A stretch of DNA of 64,000 nucleotides from Sphingosinicella xenopeptidilytica (GCF_042676985.1 NZ_JBHTIK010000005.1:820699-884698), one strand, 5' to 3'; counted from the stretch's first letter, positions 42,141 to 51,322 are shown. Notes: generated by a model from the sequence alone, not told the origin. Program-made: numbers and translations.

Positions 42141-43859
42141 CTAACCCCAGTGCTCGCGCCTTGAGGTGCCCCCAAGCCCAGGATTAAAGTGGTTTGTCGG
42201 GTCCAGTGCGCGATAATGCTCCATGAGCGTGGGCTTTGCCTCATAGAGATGGCCGACATTGTGCTCGGCTGGATACTCAGCCCCGCGGTCATCGAGGATG
42301 TCGAGCAATTGGCGTTTCACTGCAGCCGCATCAGCGCCCTTGGCTAAAACATAGTCCTGATGAAAGACATGGCAGAAAAAGTGGCCGTAATAGATTTTCT
42401 TAACGAACTTATCGTCGAGCGGCACAGGAAGCTGCTCGAACCATTCGGCGTCGTTCCGTCGGAGGGCCACATCCAGGGATATGATATCCTCGACTTCCCG
42501 TCCGTGGAGCGCCCGGTACCGCATCGCAGCGCCCGCGATTGCGAACCGATGGAGAAACGCCTTGGCAGCTTCGGCTTCGGTGCATTGAAAAAAATCGCCC
42601 GCTTGGTTCGGATATCGTCTCTCAAGATATTGTTGCGCTTCCGAGATGCCTGTTCCGCCCATCTTGAGAACGAGGTGATGCGCGAAGCGATCACGGTACT
42701 GCCGCATTCGTTGTGGCAGGTGATCGGCAAACAATCTGCCAGCGAGCTGGAGGAGGCGATCGCTGAGATGTTCGGGCAGGACGGGAAGCTTGCGTACTAG
42801 CTCGTCTATGCGTGATTTTAAGGAGAACAGGAGCGGAAGGCGGGCGGTCCCTAACCGCTCGATCGCGATCACCATATCCTTGCCATAAAGCGCCGCAACG
42901 TCGAACGCCTCGCGATGAAAATATTCCCCCGAGATCGGAAGCGCGTTGAAGTCGCGTAACACATCTCGGCGGAGCTGCGCGAGATCGCTGACGCTGCTGC
43001 TCCCGATATAAAAGGTCGCGGTCGCGGCGTCTTTCGGGAAAGTATCCAGGCGCGCCGCAAGCAGCGCCACCCTTCCGGCGCTCCCGGATGCCTCGTATAA
43101 CCGGGCCTGATCTGCATTGAAGCGGGCGGGCGTGTGCTCGTCGATTTTTCGCACATGATCGCTATAGTCGCGATCCGATGCCCTGCGGTCGTCTGAAAGC
43201 TCGATATCATCCGGCCCGAAAGTGCCCGCTTCAACCCGACGCAAAATCTCTTCAGGTTCCTCGCCGAGAGTGATGCCCAGATGGTTCACCAGCCGCAGCT
43301 GACCATCGTTCCCGACCTGCGCGAACAGAGCCATCTCGGTGTAGGCGGGTCCCCGCTGAATGAGGGCGCCACCTGAATTATTGCAGATCCCGCCCAGCAC
43401 GGACGCTCCGATGCATGATGATCCGATTACGGAATGTGGATCACGTCCGAGCGGCTGCAGAAGCGTTTCGAGCTCGTGGAGGGTTGTGCCCGGCAGACAG
43501 ACAACCTGTTGCCCCCCATTGATTAGATGGATGCCCTTGATGCGAAGGGTGTTGATGACGATAACGTGGCGGTCATAGGTCCCATGGGGCGTCGATCCGC
43601 CGGTCAACCCGGTGTTGGCCGACTGCATTATAACGATGGCCCGCGCGTCCACGCAGACGGACAATACGCGCCAGATTTCGACGAGAGTGCCAGGGCGTAC
43701 AACCGCGAGGGCGGGGCCTCCGCCCCAGCGATATCCCGTGGTGAAGCGGCTGGTTCGCGCGGGGCCAGTCAGGACGTGGCGCCTGCCGACGATGTCTTGC
43801 AAAGCGCGGGTCAGCGACTGTGGCGAAGCACGAGGTGCCATCATCGAATCAGTGTTCAT
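42141..43859 (-). CDS. dld: Quinone-dependent D-lactate dehydrogenase
   Basis: A 572-residue peripheral membrane FAD enzyme, the same length as E. coli Dld. FAD-binding segments are VVRPGTLVEIWRVLSVCVD, MQSANTGLTGGSTP and IGSSCIGASVLGGICNNSGG. The membrane-binding and cap domains follow, with HDVFHQ-like YGHFFCHVFHQDYVLAKG and a final GHLYEAKPTLMEHYRALDP, which is diagnostic for this family. It oxidises D-lactate to pyruvate with electrons passed to quinone. ATG 43859 is used by length; no strong ribosome site. With lldD it covers both lactate enantiomers. Confidence 0.92.
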   Translation of the reverse strand: MNTDSMMAPRASPQSLTRALQDIVGRRHVLTGPARTSRFTTGYRWGGGPALAVVRPGTLVEIWRVLSVCVDARAIVIMQSANTGLTGGSTPHGTYDRHVIVINTLRIKGIHLINGGQQVVCLPGTTLHELETLLQPLGRDPHSVIGSSCIGASVLGGICNNSGGALIQRGPAYTEMALFAQVGNDGQLRLVNHLGITLGEEPEEILRRVEAGTFGPDDIELSDDRRASDRDYSDHVRKIDEHTPARFNADQARLYEASGSAGRVALLAARLDTFPKDAATATFYIGSSSVSDLAQLRRDVLRDFNALPISGEYFHREAFDVAALYGKDMVIAIERLGTARLPLLFSLKSRIDELVRKLPVLPEHLSDRLLQLAGRLFADHLPQRMRQYRDRFAHHLVLKMGGTGISEAQQYLERRYPNQAGDFFQCTEAEAAKAFLHRFAIAGAAMRYRALHGREVEDIISLDVALRRNDAEWFEQLPVPLDDKFVKKIYYGHFFCHVFHQDYVLAKGADAAAVKRQLLDILDDRGAEYPAEHNVGHLYEAKPTLMEHYRALDPTNHFNPGLGGTSRREHWG

Positions 43860-43953
43860 GACGGCAGCTGAATCCCGGTGGTCGGCGTAGAACGTCCAGA
43901 TGCGATCATGAGCCTGGCGCTTCCCTTGAACAATCCGGCTTGGGTGGAGGATT

Positions 43954-44391
43954 TTAGCGGCGGTGATGTTTGAGATCGCCAACGAGTCCGGTCACGATTT
44001 GGCGTGACCGGAAGAGCCATCGTCCATCGACCTTTTCAAATCGGTCATTATACCGTCCGCAGGCGATTGGCTGGAGCGGGAAACCTTCGGTGGCTTGAAA
44101 AGTCGTCACATAGGAACATGCCGAAGCCCCCCGGGGCGGTTCCTCGATCTCGAGTATGATGTTACTCGTAACGTGGCGCGTGCGCGGCGTGCCGTCATCA
44201 TAGGTTTTGAGCGCCCTGATCAAGAATGCCTCGACCGCATCGGCACCTGAAGCTGGAGGATTGTCATTGAGCGTGAGTTCTCCGTGACTGAACAGCTGGC
44301 CTGCTCCCGCGTAGTCGCCATCATCGATCAGGAATGCATAGCGCGCCATCAAATTGGTAATGGCGCGCTCGTCACTAACGATATCTGACAT
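43954..44391 (-). CDS. NTF2-like (SnoaL-type) protein
   Basis: A 145-residue SnoaL_4-type protein: DERAITNLMARYAFLIDDGDY at the start, then DAVEAFLIRALKTYDDGTPRTRHVTSNI with a conserved His, and GRWLFRSRQIVTGLVGD at the end. This subgroup includes ring-hydroxylating dioxygenase small-subunit-like and dehydratase-like proteins in aromatic and steroid clusters. The His-Val-Thr-Ser-Asn segment and an Asp in the first helix could form an active pocket. It is encoded between dld and the LysR gene and may belong to either unit. Confidence 0.85.
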   Translation of the reverse strand: MSDIVSDERAITNLMARYAFLIDDGDYAGAGQLFSHGELTLNDNPPASGADAVEAFLIRALKTYDDGTPRTRHVTSNIILEIEEPPRGASACSYVTTFQATEGFPLQPIACGRYNDRFEKVDGRWLFRSRQIVTGLVGDLKHHRR

Positions 44392-44547
44392 GTCCTGACC
44401 TCACGAAAGCGCTGCGATCATAAGGTAGCGACAAGGGCATGCCGCCAGCCGTGACCGACGGTTGATAGTCCATTGCCAGGCAGATCACACCGTCACCCTC
44501 CTGCATGCCGTCGGCCGGCCCAATCGTCACGATTCTGACCTTGGGTC

Positions 44548-45471
44548 TCAAAGTGCACCTTCGATCAGCGTGACACCCGGCCAGTCGCCGGCGTCCACAC
44601 GGGCGCGAATGGTCTGGCGCAAGAGTGCCTCGAACGCATTGACCGCGGCCGTTCTGGGATGGGTGCGCAATGTACTGATCGTCCATGTGACCGAGAGATT
44701 CGCGATTGCCACCGCCTCCATATCATAACGCCTGGAGCCCATCGCGCATCCGGTCATCACCACATAGCCAAGACCGAGCTCGGACAGTTCCAGCATCATT
44801 GACGCGCTTGTCTTGATTACGACGTTTTGCGAGCGCCCCAGCCGCGCCAGCCGCTGGTCGGTACGTTTGGCCACTACCGTAGCGTTATATTGGCGTATCG
44901 TCGGTCGCTCAGCCAGATCGGCCATGGAAATCTCCTTAAGCTCGGCAAGTCCGCAACCCTTGGGGCCGAACAGATATGCCGCGTCATGAGCAACCGGACT
45001 GGAGTCGATCTCGGGGTCATCCTCGACCATGGTGAGTACCGCAAAGTCAAGATATTGCGATTTGAGCATACCCTCGAGCGTTTCGCTTGAGTCTGCGATA
45101 ACGTTGAGCCGGACATCCGGATACTGCTCGTTGAACTGCTTGACGACCGGTGCGGTGATGCCCTCGGACCAGGACCAAGGCAGGCCCACCGAGAGTTCTC
45201 CCTGAGGCTCGGTCTGCCTTGCCAGCAATTCCTCCGAAAGTATGTCGATGTCCGCCAGGATGGCTTGCGCCCGCGTGGTGAGCAAACGACCCGATTCCGT
45301 CAGCCGCACACCTCGACCATGTCGCATCAAAAGCTTCACGCGCAAATGATTTTCAAGATGCGCGACATGACGGGTGAGCGCCGGCTGTGTGATGTGCAAC
45401 TCGCCGGCCGCGCGCGTTATGCTGCCGTGTTCAGCGATTTTCAGGAAATAGCGCAAGCTCAATATGTTCAT
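44548..45471 (-). CDS. LysR-family transcriptional regulator (cassette B)
   Basis: A 307-residue LysR protein, paralogue of 8579. The helix-turn-helix reads LRYFLKIAEHGSITRAAGEL with HITQPALTRH following. The effector domain shares SSETLEGMLKS and LGYVVM(T/P)GCA. ATG 45471 follows GGAGTTGAC. It is divergent from the cassette B CoA ligase, with the candidate operator at 45520-45535 in between. The two regulators probably recognise related DNA sites and may cross-regulate both cassettes. Confidence 0.93.
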   Translation of the reverse strand: MNILSLRYFLKIAEHGSITRAAGELHITQPALTRHVAHLENHLRVKLLMRHGRGVRLTESGRLLTTRAQAILADIDILSEELLARQTEPQGELSVGLPWSWSEGITAPVVKQFNEQYPDVRLNVIADSSETLEGMLKSQYLDFAVLTMVEDDPEIDSSPVAHDAAYLFGPKGCGLAELKEISMADLAERPTIRQYNATVVAKRTDQRLARLGRSQNVVIKTSASMMLELSELGLGYVVMTGCAMGSRRYDMEAVAIANLSVTWTISTLRTHPRTAAVNAFEALLRQTIRARVDAGDWPGVTLIEGAL

Positions 45472-45519
45472 GTCAACTCCCTGGAGGCTTAAATAAGAGC
45501 CGCCCCCAAAGATCAAGCC

Positions 45520-45535
45520 ATAACCGCAATGTTAT
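45520..45535. promoter_or_regulatory. Candidate LysR operator (site A)
   Basis: ATAACCGCAATGTTAT (ATAA-N8-TTAT) lies between LysR and CoA ligase starts and is followed by ACCGGAAATG. Its reverse complement, ATAACATTGCGGTTATGG, closely matches site C (ATAAGATTGAGGTTATGC). Confidence 0.6.
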
Positions 45536-45640
45536 ACCGGAAATGCCGCTATGGGCGCTGTTTGGCGGGGCAGGCAGCGCGTAGCATCGGGGCAGAGTGC
45601 GCCGTTCCGACGGCAGAAGGGCGTTCAACTGGAGTGATAC

Positions 45641-47134
45641 ATGAGTCTTGTCGCGATGGGCGATATCCCCGCCCTGTATGCCGAGCGCCTTGGTGGCGAC
45701 CGCCTGTGCGTCGTCCATCAAGATGACCGTCTTTCATGGGGGGACATGGCGACACGCGTCAACCGTCGCGCCTGGGCCCTGAAGCGGCTTGGTATCGGCA
45801 AAGACGATATCGTGGCGCTCGTGCTGCCCAATGAAAATGCGGTATTCGAGCTCTCCTTTGCTCTCTGGAAGCTTGGAGCCACCCCATCGTCCATCTCGGC
45901 ACGGCTGCCGGAGGACGAGCTCAGGGCGGTGCTCGATCTTGCCCGTCCACGTGCCGTCTTCGCGTCCGATCCTGCTATCCGTGCGGCAACGGGGGCGCTG
46001 CCCGCTGACTATGGTCTCGAACAAGGCAGCGATGAGCTGTTACCCTCGACTATCGGAAACCATTGGAAAGCCATGACGTCAGGCGGTTCGTCAGGGCGGC
46101 CAAAGATGATCGTCGACATGGGGCCGGGCGCCGTGAACATCGGTCAGCCCCTGCTCAACCTGCCCCAAGGGGGAACAGTGCTCAACGCTGGCCCGCTCTG
46201 CCACAATGCGCCGTTCACGTTCATGTCGATGGCGCTGCATCATGGCAACAGCGTCATCAGCATGCCGCGTTTTGATGCTGAGGAAACGCTGCGCCTCATT
46301 GAGCGCCATCGGGTCGCATGGGCAAATTTGGTGCCCACAATGATGAGCCGCATCTGGGCCTTACCCGAAAAAACGCGCTCGCGCTACAATCTTTCCTCGC
46401 TTGAGGCCGTGTGGCACACCGCCGCGCCGATGCCCGCCTGGCTCAAGGAGGCGTGGATCGACTGGATCGGGCCTGAGAAGGTCTGGGAAATCTACGGTGG
46501 AACCGAGCGACAGGGCAACACTGTCCTGAGTGGCATCGAGTGGCTGACCCATCGCGGGTCCGTCGGGCGCCCGATCAACTGCCATATTCGCATCCTTGGT
46601 GGAAATGGCCAGCAGTTGGGCCCTGGCAAGGTGGGAGAGATCCATTTTTTGCCCTTCACCGGCGCGGGCTCAACCTATCGCTATCTAGGCGCGGAGCCGC
46701 ATCGTTCGGACGATGGCTACGAGACCATCGGCGATTTCGGGTGGCTGGACGAGGACGGGTATCTCTACATTGCCGATCGACGCGCCGATTTGATCTTGCG
46801 TGGTGGCGTGAATGTCTATCCCGCCGAAGTCGAGAATGCGCTGTCGGAGCATCCCGGCGTGGCACTTGCCGTCGTGATCGGCCTACCCGACAGGGACCTC
46901 GGAGCAGTGGTCCATGCTATCGTGAACCCTTCCCAGGACATGCCGGAAGCGCCGACAGCGGAAGCACTGAACGATTTCCTGGCCACCAGGCTCGCGCGTT
47001 TCAAACTGCCCGCAAGTTACGAATTCACCGACGAGCCTCTTCGCGACGAAGCGGGCAAGGTGCGACGTAGCCAGCTGCGCGCCGAAAGAATTTCGGCGCA
47101 ATCGACTCTCGAAAGCGTGCCGTTCCACGGCTGA
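45641..47134 (+). CDS. AMP-forming acyl-CoA ligase (cassette B)
   Basis: A 497-residue ANL ligase, paralogue of 11358. The motifs are MTSGGSSGRPKMIVDMGPG, YGGTERQGNTVL, GDFGWLDEDGYLYIADRR, DLILRGGVNVYPAEVEN, and DEAGKVRRSQL at the end. GTERQG in place of the usual GxTE is shared by both copies and suggests the same acid class. GGAGTGATAC precedes the ATG. It is the first gene rightward of LysR and probably leads an operon running through the esterase, acyl-CoA dehydrogenase and kinase genes. Confidence 0.9.
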   Translation: MSLVAMGDIPALYAERLGGDRLCVVHQDDRLSWGDMATRVNRRAWALKRLGIGKDDIVALVLPNENAVFELSFALWKLGATPSSISARLPEDELRAVLDLARPRAVFASDPAIRAATGALPADYGLEQGSDELLPSTIGNHWKAMTSGGSSGRPKMIVDMGPGAVNIGQPLLNLPQGGTVLNAGPLCHNAPFTFMSMALHHGNSVISMPRFDAEETLRLIERHRVAWANLVPTMMSRIWALPEKTRSRYNLSSLEAVWHTAAPMPAWLKEAWIDWIGPEKVWEIYGGTERQGNTVLSGIEWLTHRGSVGRPINCHIRILGGNGQQLGPGKVGEIHFLPFTGAGSTYRYLGAEPHRSDDGYETIGDFGWLDEDGYLYIADRRADLILRGGVNVYPAEVENALSEHPGVALAVVIGLPDRDLGAVVHAIVNPSQDMPEAPTAEALNDFLATRLARFKLPASYEFTDEPLRDEAGKVRRSQLRAERISAQSTLESVPFHG

Positions 47135-47166
47135 CACCAGCCAACTCTCGCGACGGAAAAACGTCT

Positions 47167-47259
47167 ATGGCATTCATCATCAGCCTCCTTCTCTTCGTCG
47201 TGCTTCTAGGCCTTTCCGATCGCAGGCTGCCCTGGCCTTCGAGCAAAGACGAGAAATGA
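47167..47259 (+). CDS. Small single-span membrane protein (30 aa), coupled to next gene
   Basis: The frame from ATG 47167 encodes MAFIISLLLFVVLLGLSDRR and ten more residues: a hydrophobic helix followed by a basic, polar tail. It lies 32 bp after the CoA ligase stop. Its TGA overlaps the next ATG (ATGA at 47256), a standard sign of coupled translation, which favours a real small protein that may assemble with the downstream membrane protein. No homologue recognised. Confidence 0.5.
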   Translation: MAFIISLLLFVVLLGLSDRRLPWPSSKDEK

Positions 47260-47840
47260 TTATCGGCCATTATGGTTTGGCCGCCGCCGTCAAGGCGCGC
47301 GAGCCCTCCATTCCTCTTTGGGTACTCATGTTGGCGACAGTCTGGATGGATGTCGTTTTCATCCCCTTCCTTGCCGTCGGCGTCGAGTGGATTGAACGGG
47401 TCCCCGGGGCGCCCCACTATGGCGGTCTCACCATACACGCGGACTATACGCATTCCCTGGTTGGGGCGGCACTGCTCGCGGTTGCGTTGGCCTGCCCGTC
47501 GGCGCGGAAATGGGGCGCCCGCAGCGGCCTGCTCGTGGGAGCCCTGGCGCTCTCTCACTGGTTTCTCGACGTGATTGTCCATCGGGATGATCTGCCCTTA
47601 CTTCCCGGAAGCCCTGGCGGTTTGCCGAAGTTCGGGTTCGGTCTCTGGACTATGCCGGAGGCAGCATTGGCTCTGGAAATCCTCATCTTCGCCATGGGCA
47701 TGTACGCGTACTGGCGGGCCGCCACCAATGCAGCGCTTGCGGGAAATGTCAGTCGATGCGTGGCCACCCGCAGCGCCTTCAAGGCGATTATCTTCGGCGC
47801 GATCGTCGTCATTCTCGATGTGACCGGTCTGGTCAGCTGA
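47256..47840 (+). CDS. Polytopic membrane protein with conserved His residues
   Basis: A 194-residue integral membrane protein with about five hydrophobic segments. Intramembrane polar motifs are IIGHYGLAAAV at the start, IHADYTHSLVGAALL (about 61-75) and ALSHWFLDVIVHRDDLP (about 97-113). The pattern His-x3-His plus HWFLD-x3-H resembles the YdjM/DUF457-type membrane-bound metal-dependent hydrolases, though short. It is coupled to the preceding 30-residue protein. Location within cassette B suggests a membrane enzyme or transporter for the pathway; function unknown. Confidence 0.75.
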   Translation: MIIGHYGLAAAVKAREPSIPLWVLMLATVWMDVVFIPFLAVGVEWIERVPGAPHYGGLTIHADYTHSLVGAALLAVALACPSARKWGARSGLLVGALALSHWFLDVIVHRDDLPLLPGSPGGLPKFGFGLWTMPEAALALEILIFAMGMYAYWRAATNAALAGNVSRCVATRSAFKAIIFGAIVVILDVTGLVS

Positions 47841-47961
47841 TGGTGTCGTCGGCGTGCAATCAACGCATGGCTGTATTGTGACGGAGGCATGCGGCAAACG
47901 CATTTCAAGCGCTCATCCACGTGGACACCGAGCCCGTAGGCCGAAGATCAGGAGAAAAGAA

Positions 47962-48915
47962 GTGCAGGCACTCACGTCATCGTTATTCGACGGGAGCGAG
48001 GTCGCAGAGGACACGCTTGCGATGGCGGCCGGAGCAAAAGCCCGGCTCACGACGCTGCCGCCCCTATGGACCCCCGACCACGCCAAGCCAATCCGCGACG
48101 CGCGCAATACCGGGGTTGGCGGCTTTCCGACAATCATCCGCTCAGAGCGAGCCGAGACGCTGCATATTGAACGATCTGACGGCGAAGTGCCCGTCCGGGT
48201 CATAGCGGCGCCGGCGCCCAAGGGCATTTACCTCCATTTCCACGGCGGCGGCTGGTTCATGGGCGCTGCCGATCTCCAGGATCCCATGCTCGTGCGTTAC
48301 GCGGACGAGGCAAACGTCGTTTGCGTGAGCGTCGACTATCGACTGGCACCAGAGCATCCCTTCCCGGCGGCGCTGGATGACGGTGTGGCGGTGGCCAAAT
48401 GGCTGGTGGACAATGCGGTAGACAAATGGGGCGTGGACAGGATTGTGGTTGGCGGCGATTCCTCGGGGGCGCATCTTGCCGCATTGACCCTGATCGAGAT
48501 GCGCGATGCGTTCGATGTCCGCTTTTCCGGCGCGCATTTCGTCTACGGCTTTTTCGATCTTGCATTAACGCCCTGGGCGCAGCAATTCGGTGACGCGCGC
48601 AGCACCCCGCGTACAACGGATTTGCATGGCTTTGTGGACGCTTTCATCGGTCCTGACCGCGATCGCCGATCTCCCGATGTTTCCCCATTCTATGCCGATT
48701 TGGCCGGCGCATGCCCAGCGCTGTTCCTTGTCGGTACCGAAGATGCGCTGCTTGAGGACAGCCTCTTCATGCACATGCGCTGGCTGGCCGCCGGAAGTCC
48801 GAGCGAACTGCGGGTCTATCCCGGGGCCCCGCACAATTTTGTTGCCATGCCCTGCAGAGCTGCCGCCGATGCGCATGAAAGGGCTATCGCGTTCATCAAG
48901 AAATGCCTGACCTGA
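47962..48915 (+). CDS. Alpha/beta hydrolase, HSL-type esterase (cassette B)
   Basis: A 317-residue paralogue of 16353. It has HGGGWFMGAADLQDP, DYRLAPEHPFPAALDD, the nucleophile elbow GGDSSGAH, Asp in GTEDALLEDS and His in GAPHNFVAMP. GTG 47962 is chosen because AGGAGAAAAGAA precedes it and the length then matches the paralogue; no residues upstream are conserved. It probably releases the acid activated by the CoA ligase just upstream. No signal peptide. Confidence 0.92.
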   Translation: MQALTSSLFDGSEVAEDTLAMAAGAKARLTTLPPLWTPDHAKPIRDARNTGVGGFPTIIRSERAETLHIERSDGEVPVRVIAAPAPKGIYLHFHGGGWFMGAADLQDPMLVRYADEANVVCVSVDYRLAPEHPFPAALDDGVAVAKWLVDNAVDKWGVDRIVVGGDSSGAHLAALTLIEMRDAFDVRFSGAHFVYGFFDLALTPWAQQFGDARSTPRTTDLHGFVDAFIGPDRDRRSPDVSPFYADLAGACPALFLVGTEDALLEDSLFMHMRWLAAGSPSELRVYPGAPHNFVAMPCRAAADAHERAIAFIKKCLT

Positions 48916-49052
48916 GACGGTTCTTATGGCGGCCACCGGGCAATCCGGCATGGCTCCAATAAAGACTGACGATTGGATGCCTCAACCGAGGTCGAATATA
49001 TTGGGAGAAACGGCATCCCGCCTGCCAGCCCGACAACAGGAAGGTCTGTCTA

Positions 49053-50249
49053 GTGAGTTTCGAATATGGCGCCGCGTCGAGTGGCCGGGCGCAGGACATT
49101 GCGGACCGTGTTGACGCTTTTGTCCGTGAAAAGGTCATTCCCTACGAGCGTGACCCGCGTCTTGGTGGACATGGGCCGACCGACGAACTGGTCCAGGAGC
49201 TGCGGGAGAAGGCGAGGGCCGCTGGTGTGTTGACGCCGCACATCATGAGCGACGGAACCCATCTGACGCAGAGCGAGACAGCCGCGGTTTTCGTTCGATC
49301 AGGCCTTTCTCCGTTGGGACCGCTCGCGTGCAACACCATGGCGCCCGATGAGGGAAATATGTATCTGCTTGGCAAGGTTGGCTCGCCCGAACAGAAGGCG
49401 CACTTTCTCGAACCATTGGTATCGGGGGCGGCGCGATCGGCTTTTTTCATGACCGAGCCCGCGGAGGAGGGGGGCGCAGGCTCCGATCCTTCGATGATGA
49501 AGACGACCTGTCAGCTGGACGGCAACCACTGGGTAATCAACGGCCGGAAGAAGTTCATCACCGGTGCCGAAGGCGCAAAAGTTGGCATTGTCATGGCCAG
49601 ATCGGATGATGGTGCGTGCATGTTCCTAGTCGACCTTCCCGATGCGGCGATCAGAACAACCCGCGTGCTGGACACGATCGACAGCTCGATGCCCGGCGGC
49701 CATGCCGAGATCGACATCGTGGACCTTCGCGTGCCAGCCGACCAGATGCTCGGTGCATCGGGGGAAGGGTTCAAATATGCGCAGGTGCGCCTGAGCCCTG
49801 CGCGCCTGTCTCATTGCATGCGTTGGCTGGGCCTTGCCATTCGCGCCAACGAAATCGCGAGCGACTATGCCTGTCGCCGCCAGGCATTCGGCAAGGCTCT
49901 CATCGATCACGAGGGCGTGGGCTTCATGCTGGCGGATAACCTCATCGACCTCAGGCAGTCGGAACTGATCATCGCGTGGTGCGCGGGCGTGCTCGACACC
50001 GGTTCCCTTGGTACCGTCGAGAGCTCAATGACGAAGGTTGCGGTATCCGATGCTCTTTTCCGCGTGGTCGATCGCTGCGTTCAGGTCATGGGGGGCAGCG
50101 GCGTAAGCGGAGATACAATCGTCGAGCAGGCTTTCCGTGAAATACGCGCCTTTCGCATCTATGACGGGCCGACCGAGGTGCACAAATGGTCTCTCGCAAA
50201 GAAGATCAAGCATGACTGGTCGGCCGCACGGGCAAGCGTGGCACAGTGA
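49053..50249 (+). CDS. Acyl-CoA dehydrogenase family protein (ACAD11-like)
   Basis: A 398-residue flavoprotein. The N-terminal helical domain is followed by FFMTEPAEEGGAGSDPSMM (FAD/substrate loop), INGRKKFITGAEGAKVGIVM, and the C-terminal QVMGGSGVSGDTIVEQAFREI and FRIYDGPTEVHKWSLAKKI. It starts at GTG 49053 after AGGAAGG. The next gene is an APH-type kinase overlapping by 4 bp. The same pairing occurs as ACAD10/11 fusions and as LvaA/LvaC of levulinate catabolism, where a 4-hydroxyacyl-CoA is phosphorylated and then converted to an enoyl-CoA. A 4-hydroxyacyl-CoA intermediate is therefore a real possibility here. Confidence 0.9.
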   Translation: MSFEYGAASSGRAQDIADRVDAFVREKVIPYERDPRLGGHGPTDELVQELREKARAAGVLTPHIMSDGTHLTQSETAAVFVRSGLSPLGPLACNTMAPDEGNMYLLGKVGSPEQKAHFLEPLVSGAARSAFFMTEPAEEGGAGSDPSMMKTTCQLDGNHWVINGRKKFITGAEGAKVGIVMARSDDGACMFLVDLPDAAIRTTRVLDTIDSSMPGGHAEIDIVDLRVPADQMLGASGEGFKYAQVRLSPARLSHCMRWLGLAIRANEIASDYACRRQAFGKALIDHEGVGFMLADNLIDLRQSELIIAWCAGVLDTGSLGTVESSMTKVAVSDALFRVVDRCVQVMGGSGVSGDTIVEQAFREIRAFRIYDGPTEVHKWSLAKKIKHDWSAARASVAQ

Positions 50250-51319
50250 CGGAGCAGTCCGGCGCGAATTCGGGTACAACCACCGTTCGCGAAGGCTATG
50301 CCTTCGACATCCTCGCGCTCGACCGCTGGATGAAAGATCATGTAGACGGCTTTGCCGGACCGCTGACGATCGAGCAATTCAAAGGCGGGCAATCGAACCC
50401 CACCTATAAGCTCACGACCCCGCAGCGATCCTACGTGCTTCGCCGCAAGCCCCCCGGCCAGCTTCTCAAGGGAGCACATGCTGTCGATCGCGAGGCCAGG
50501 GTCCTTATGGCTTTGGGCAGAGCGGGGTTTCCGGTCGCTCATGTCTACGGTCTGTGCACTGATGAGACTGTGATCGGCACCTGGTTCTATGTCACGGCGA
50601 TGGTCGAGGGTCGAATCTTCTGGGATGCCACGATGCCGGGCATGTCGCCCGGCGCGCGCGCCGCTCACTTTGACGCGATGAACGATGCTATCGCAGCATT
50701 GCACAGTATCGATTTCATAGCCATCGGGCTCGCCGACTTCGGCCGATCAGGCAATTATTTCGAGCGTCAGATCGCGCGCTGGTCGAAGCAATATCTTGAA
50801 GACGCCGAGGCAGGACGTGACCCTAATATGGACCGCCTTGTCGACTGGCTGCCTCGGCACATTCCGGCTGGCGACGAGACCAGCATTGTCCATGGCGATT
50901 TTCGCTGCGACAATATGATCTTCCATCCGACTGAGCCAAGGGTTTTGGCCGTGCTCGATTGGGAATTGTCGACATTGGGACACCCGGGCGCGGATTTTGC
51001 CTATCACGCGATGATGTTCCGAATGCCGCCGCATATCGTGGCCGGTCTTGGCGGCGCGGATTTTGCGGCTCTCGGTATTCCTTCCGAAGCTGATTATCTC
51101 TCCGCATATTGCGCGCAGCGCGGTCTGGCGGGCATGCCGGGTTACGATTTCTACATCGCGTTCAACTTCTTTCGGCTGGCGGCAATCTTCCATGGGATCA
51201 AGGGCCGCGTCCTCAGGGGGACTGCCTCTTCGGCCCAAGCACGCGAGCGGGTTGCTGTCCTGCCAGAACTGATGGCCATCGCCTGGCGTCAGGCGGAAAG
51301 GGTTGGGGCAGGGGCGTGA
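50246..51319 (+). CDS. APH-fold acyl-CoA kinase (LvaA / ACAD10-11 kinase-domain type)
   Basis: A 357-residue aminoglycoside-phosphotransferase-fold protein. The ATP-binding part has FKGGQSNPTYKLTT and YVLRRKPPGQLLKGAHAVDRE; the catalytic loop is SIVHGDFRCDNMIFHP, and the metal site is VLDWELSTLGHPGADF. In this branch the substrate is a hydroxyacyl-CoA, not an antibiotic. It begins with GTG inside the acyl-CoA dehydrogenase stop (GTGA), so the two are co-translated. Cassette A has neither gene, meaning cassette B can take on a hydroxylated version of the shared intermediate, or a side chain with a 4-hydroxy group. Confidence 0.9.
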   Translation: MTEQSGANSGTTTVREGYAFDILALDRWMKDHVDGFAGPLTIEQFKGGQSNPTYKLTTPQRSYVLRRKPPGQLLKGAHAVDREARVLMALGRAGFPVAHVYGLCTDETVIGTWFYVTAMVEGRIFWDATMPGMSPGARAAHFDAMNDAIAALHSIDFIAIGLADFGRSGNYFERQIARWSKQYLEDAEAGRDPNMDRLVDWLPRHIPAGDETSIVHGDFRCDNMIFHPTEPRVLAVLDWELSTLGHPGADFAYHAMMFRMPPHIVAGLGGADFAALGIPSEADYLSAYCAQRGLAGMPGYDFYIAFNFFRLAAIFHGIKGRVLRGTASSAQARERVAVLPELMAIAWRQAERVGAGA

Positions 51320-51322
51320 GCC

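Noticed and set aside
44392..44547. Minus-strand frame between the LysR and NTF2-like genes (MDYQPSVTAGGMPLSLPYDR region)
   Set aside because: Codon use is plausible, but there is no start, motif or conservation to support a gene.
50246..51319. APH-fold protein as aminoglycoside resistance
   Set aside because: Sequence features and coupling to an acyl-CoA dehydrogenase match acyl-CoA kinases.
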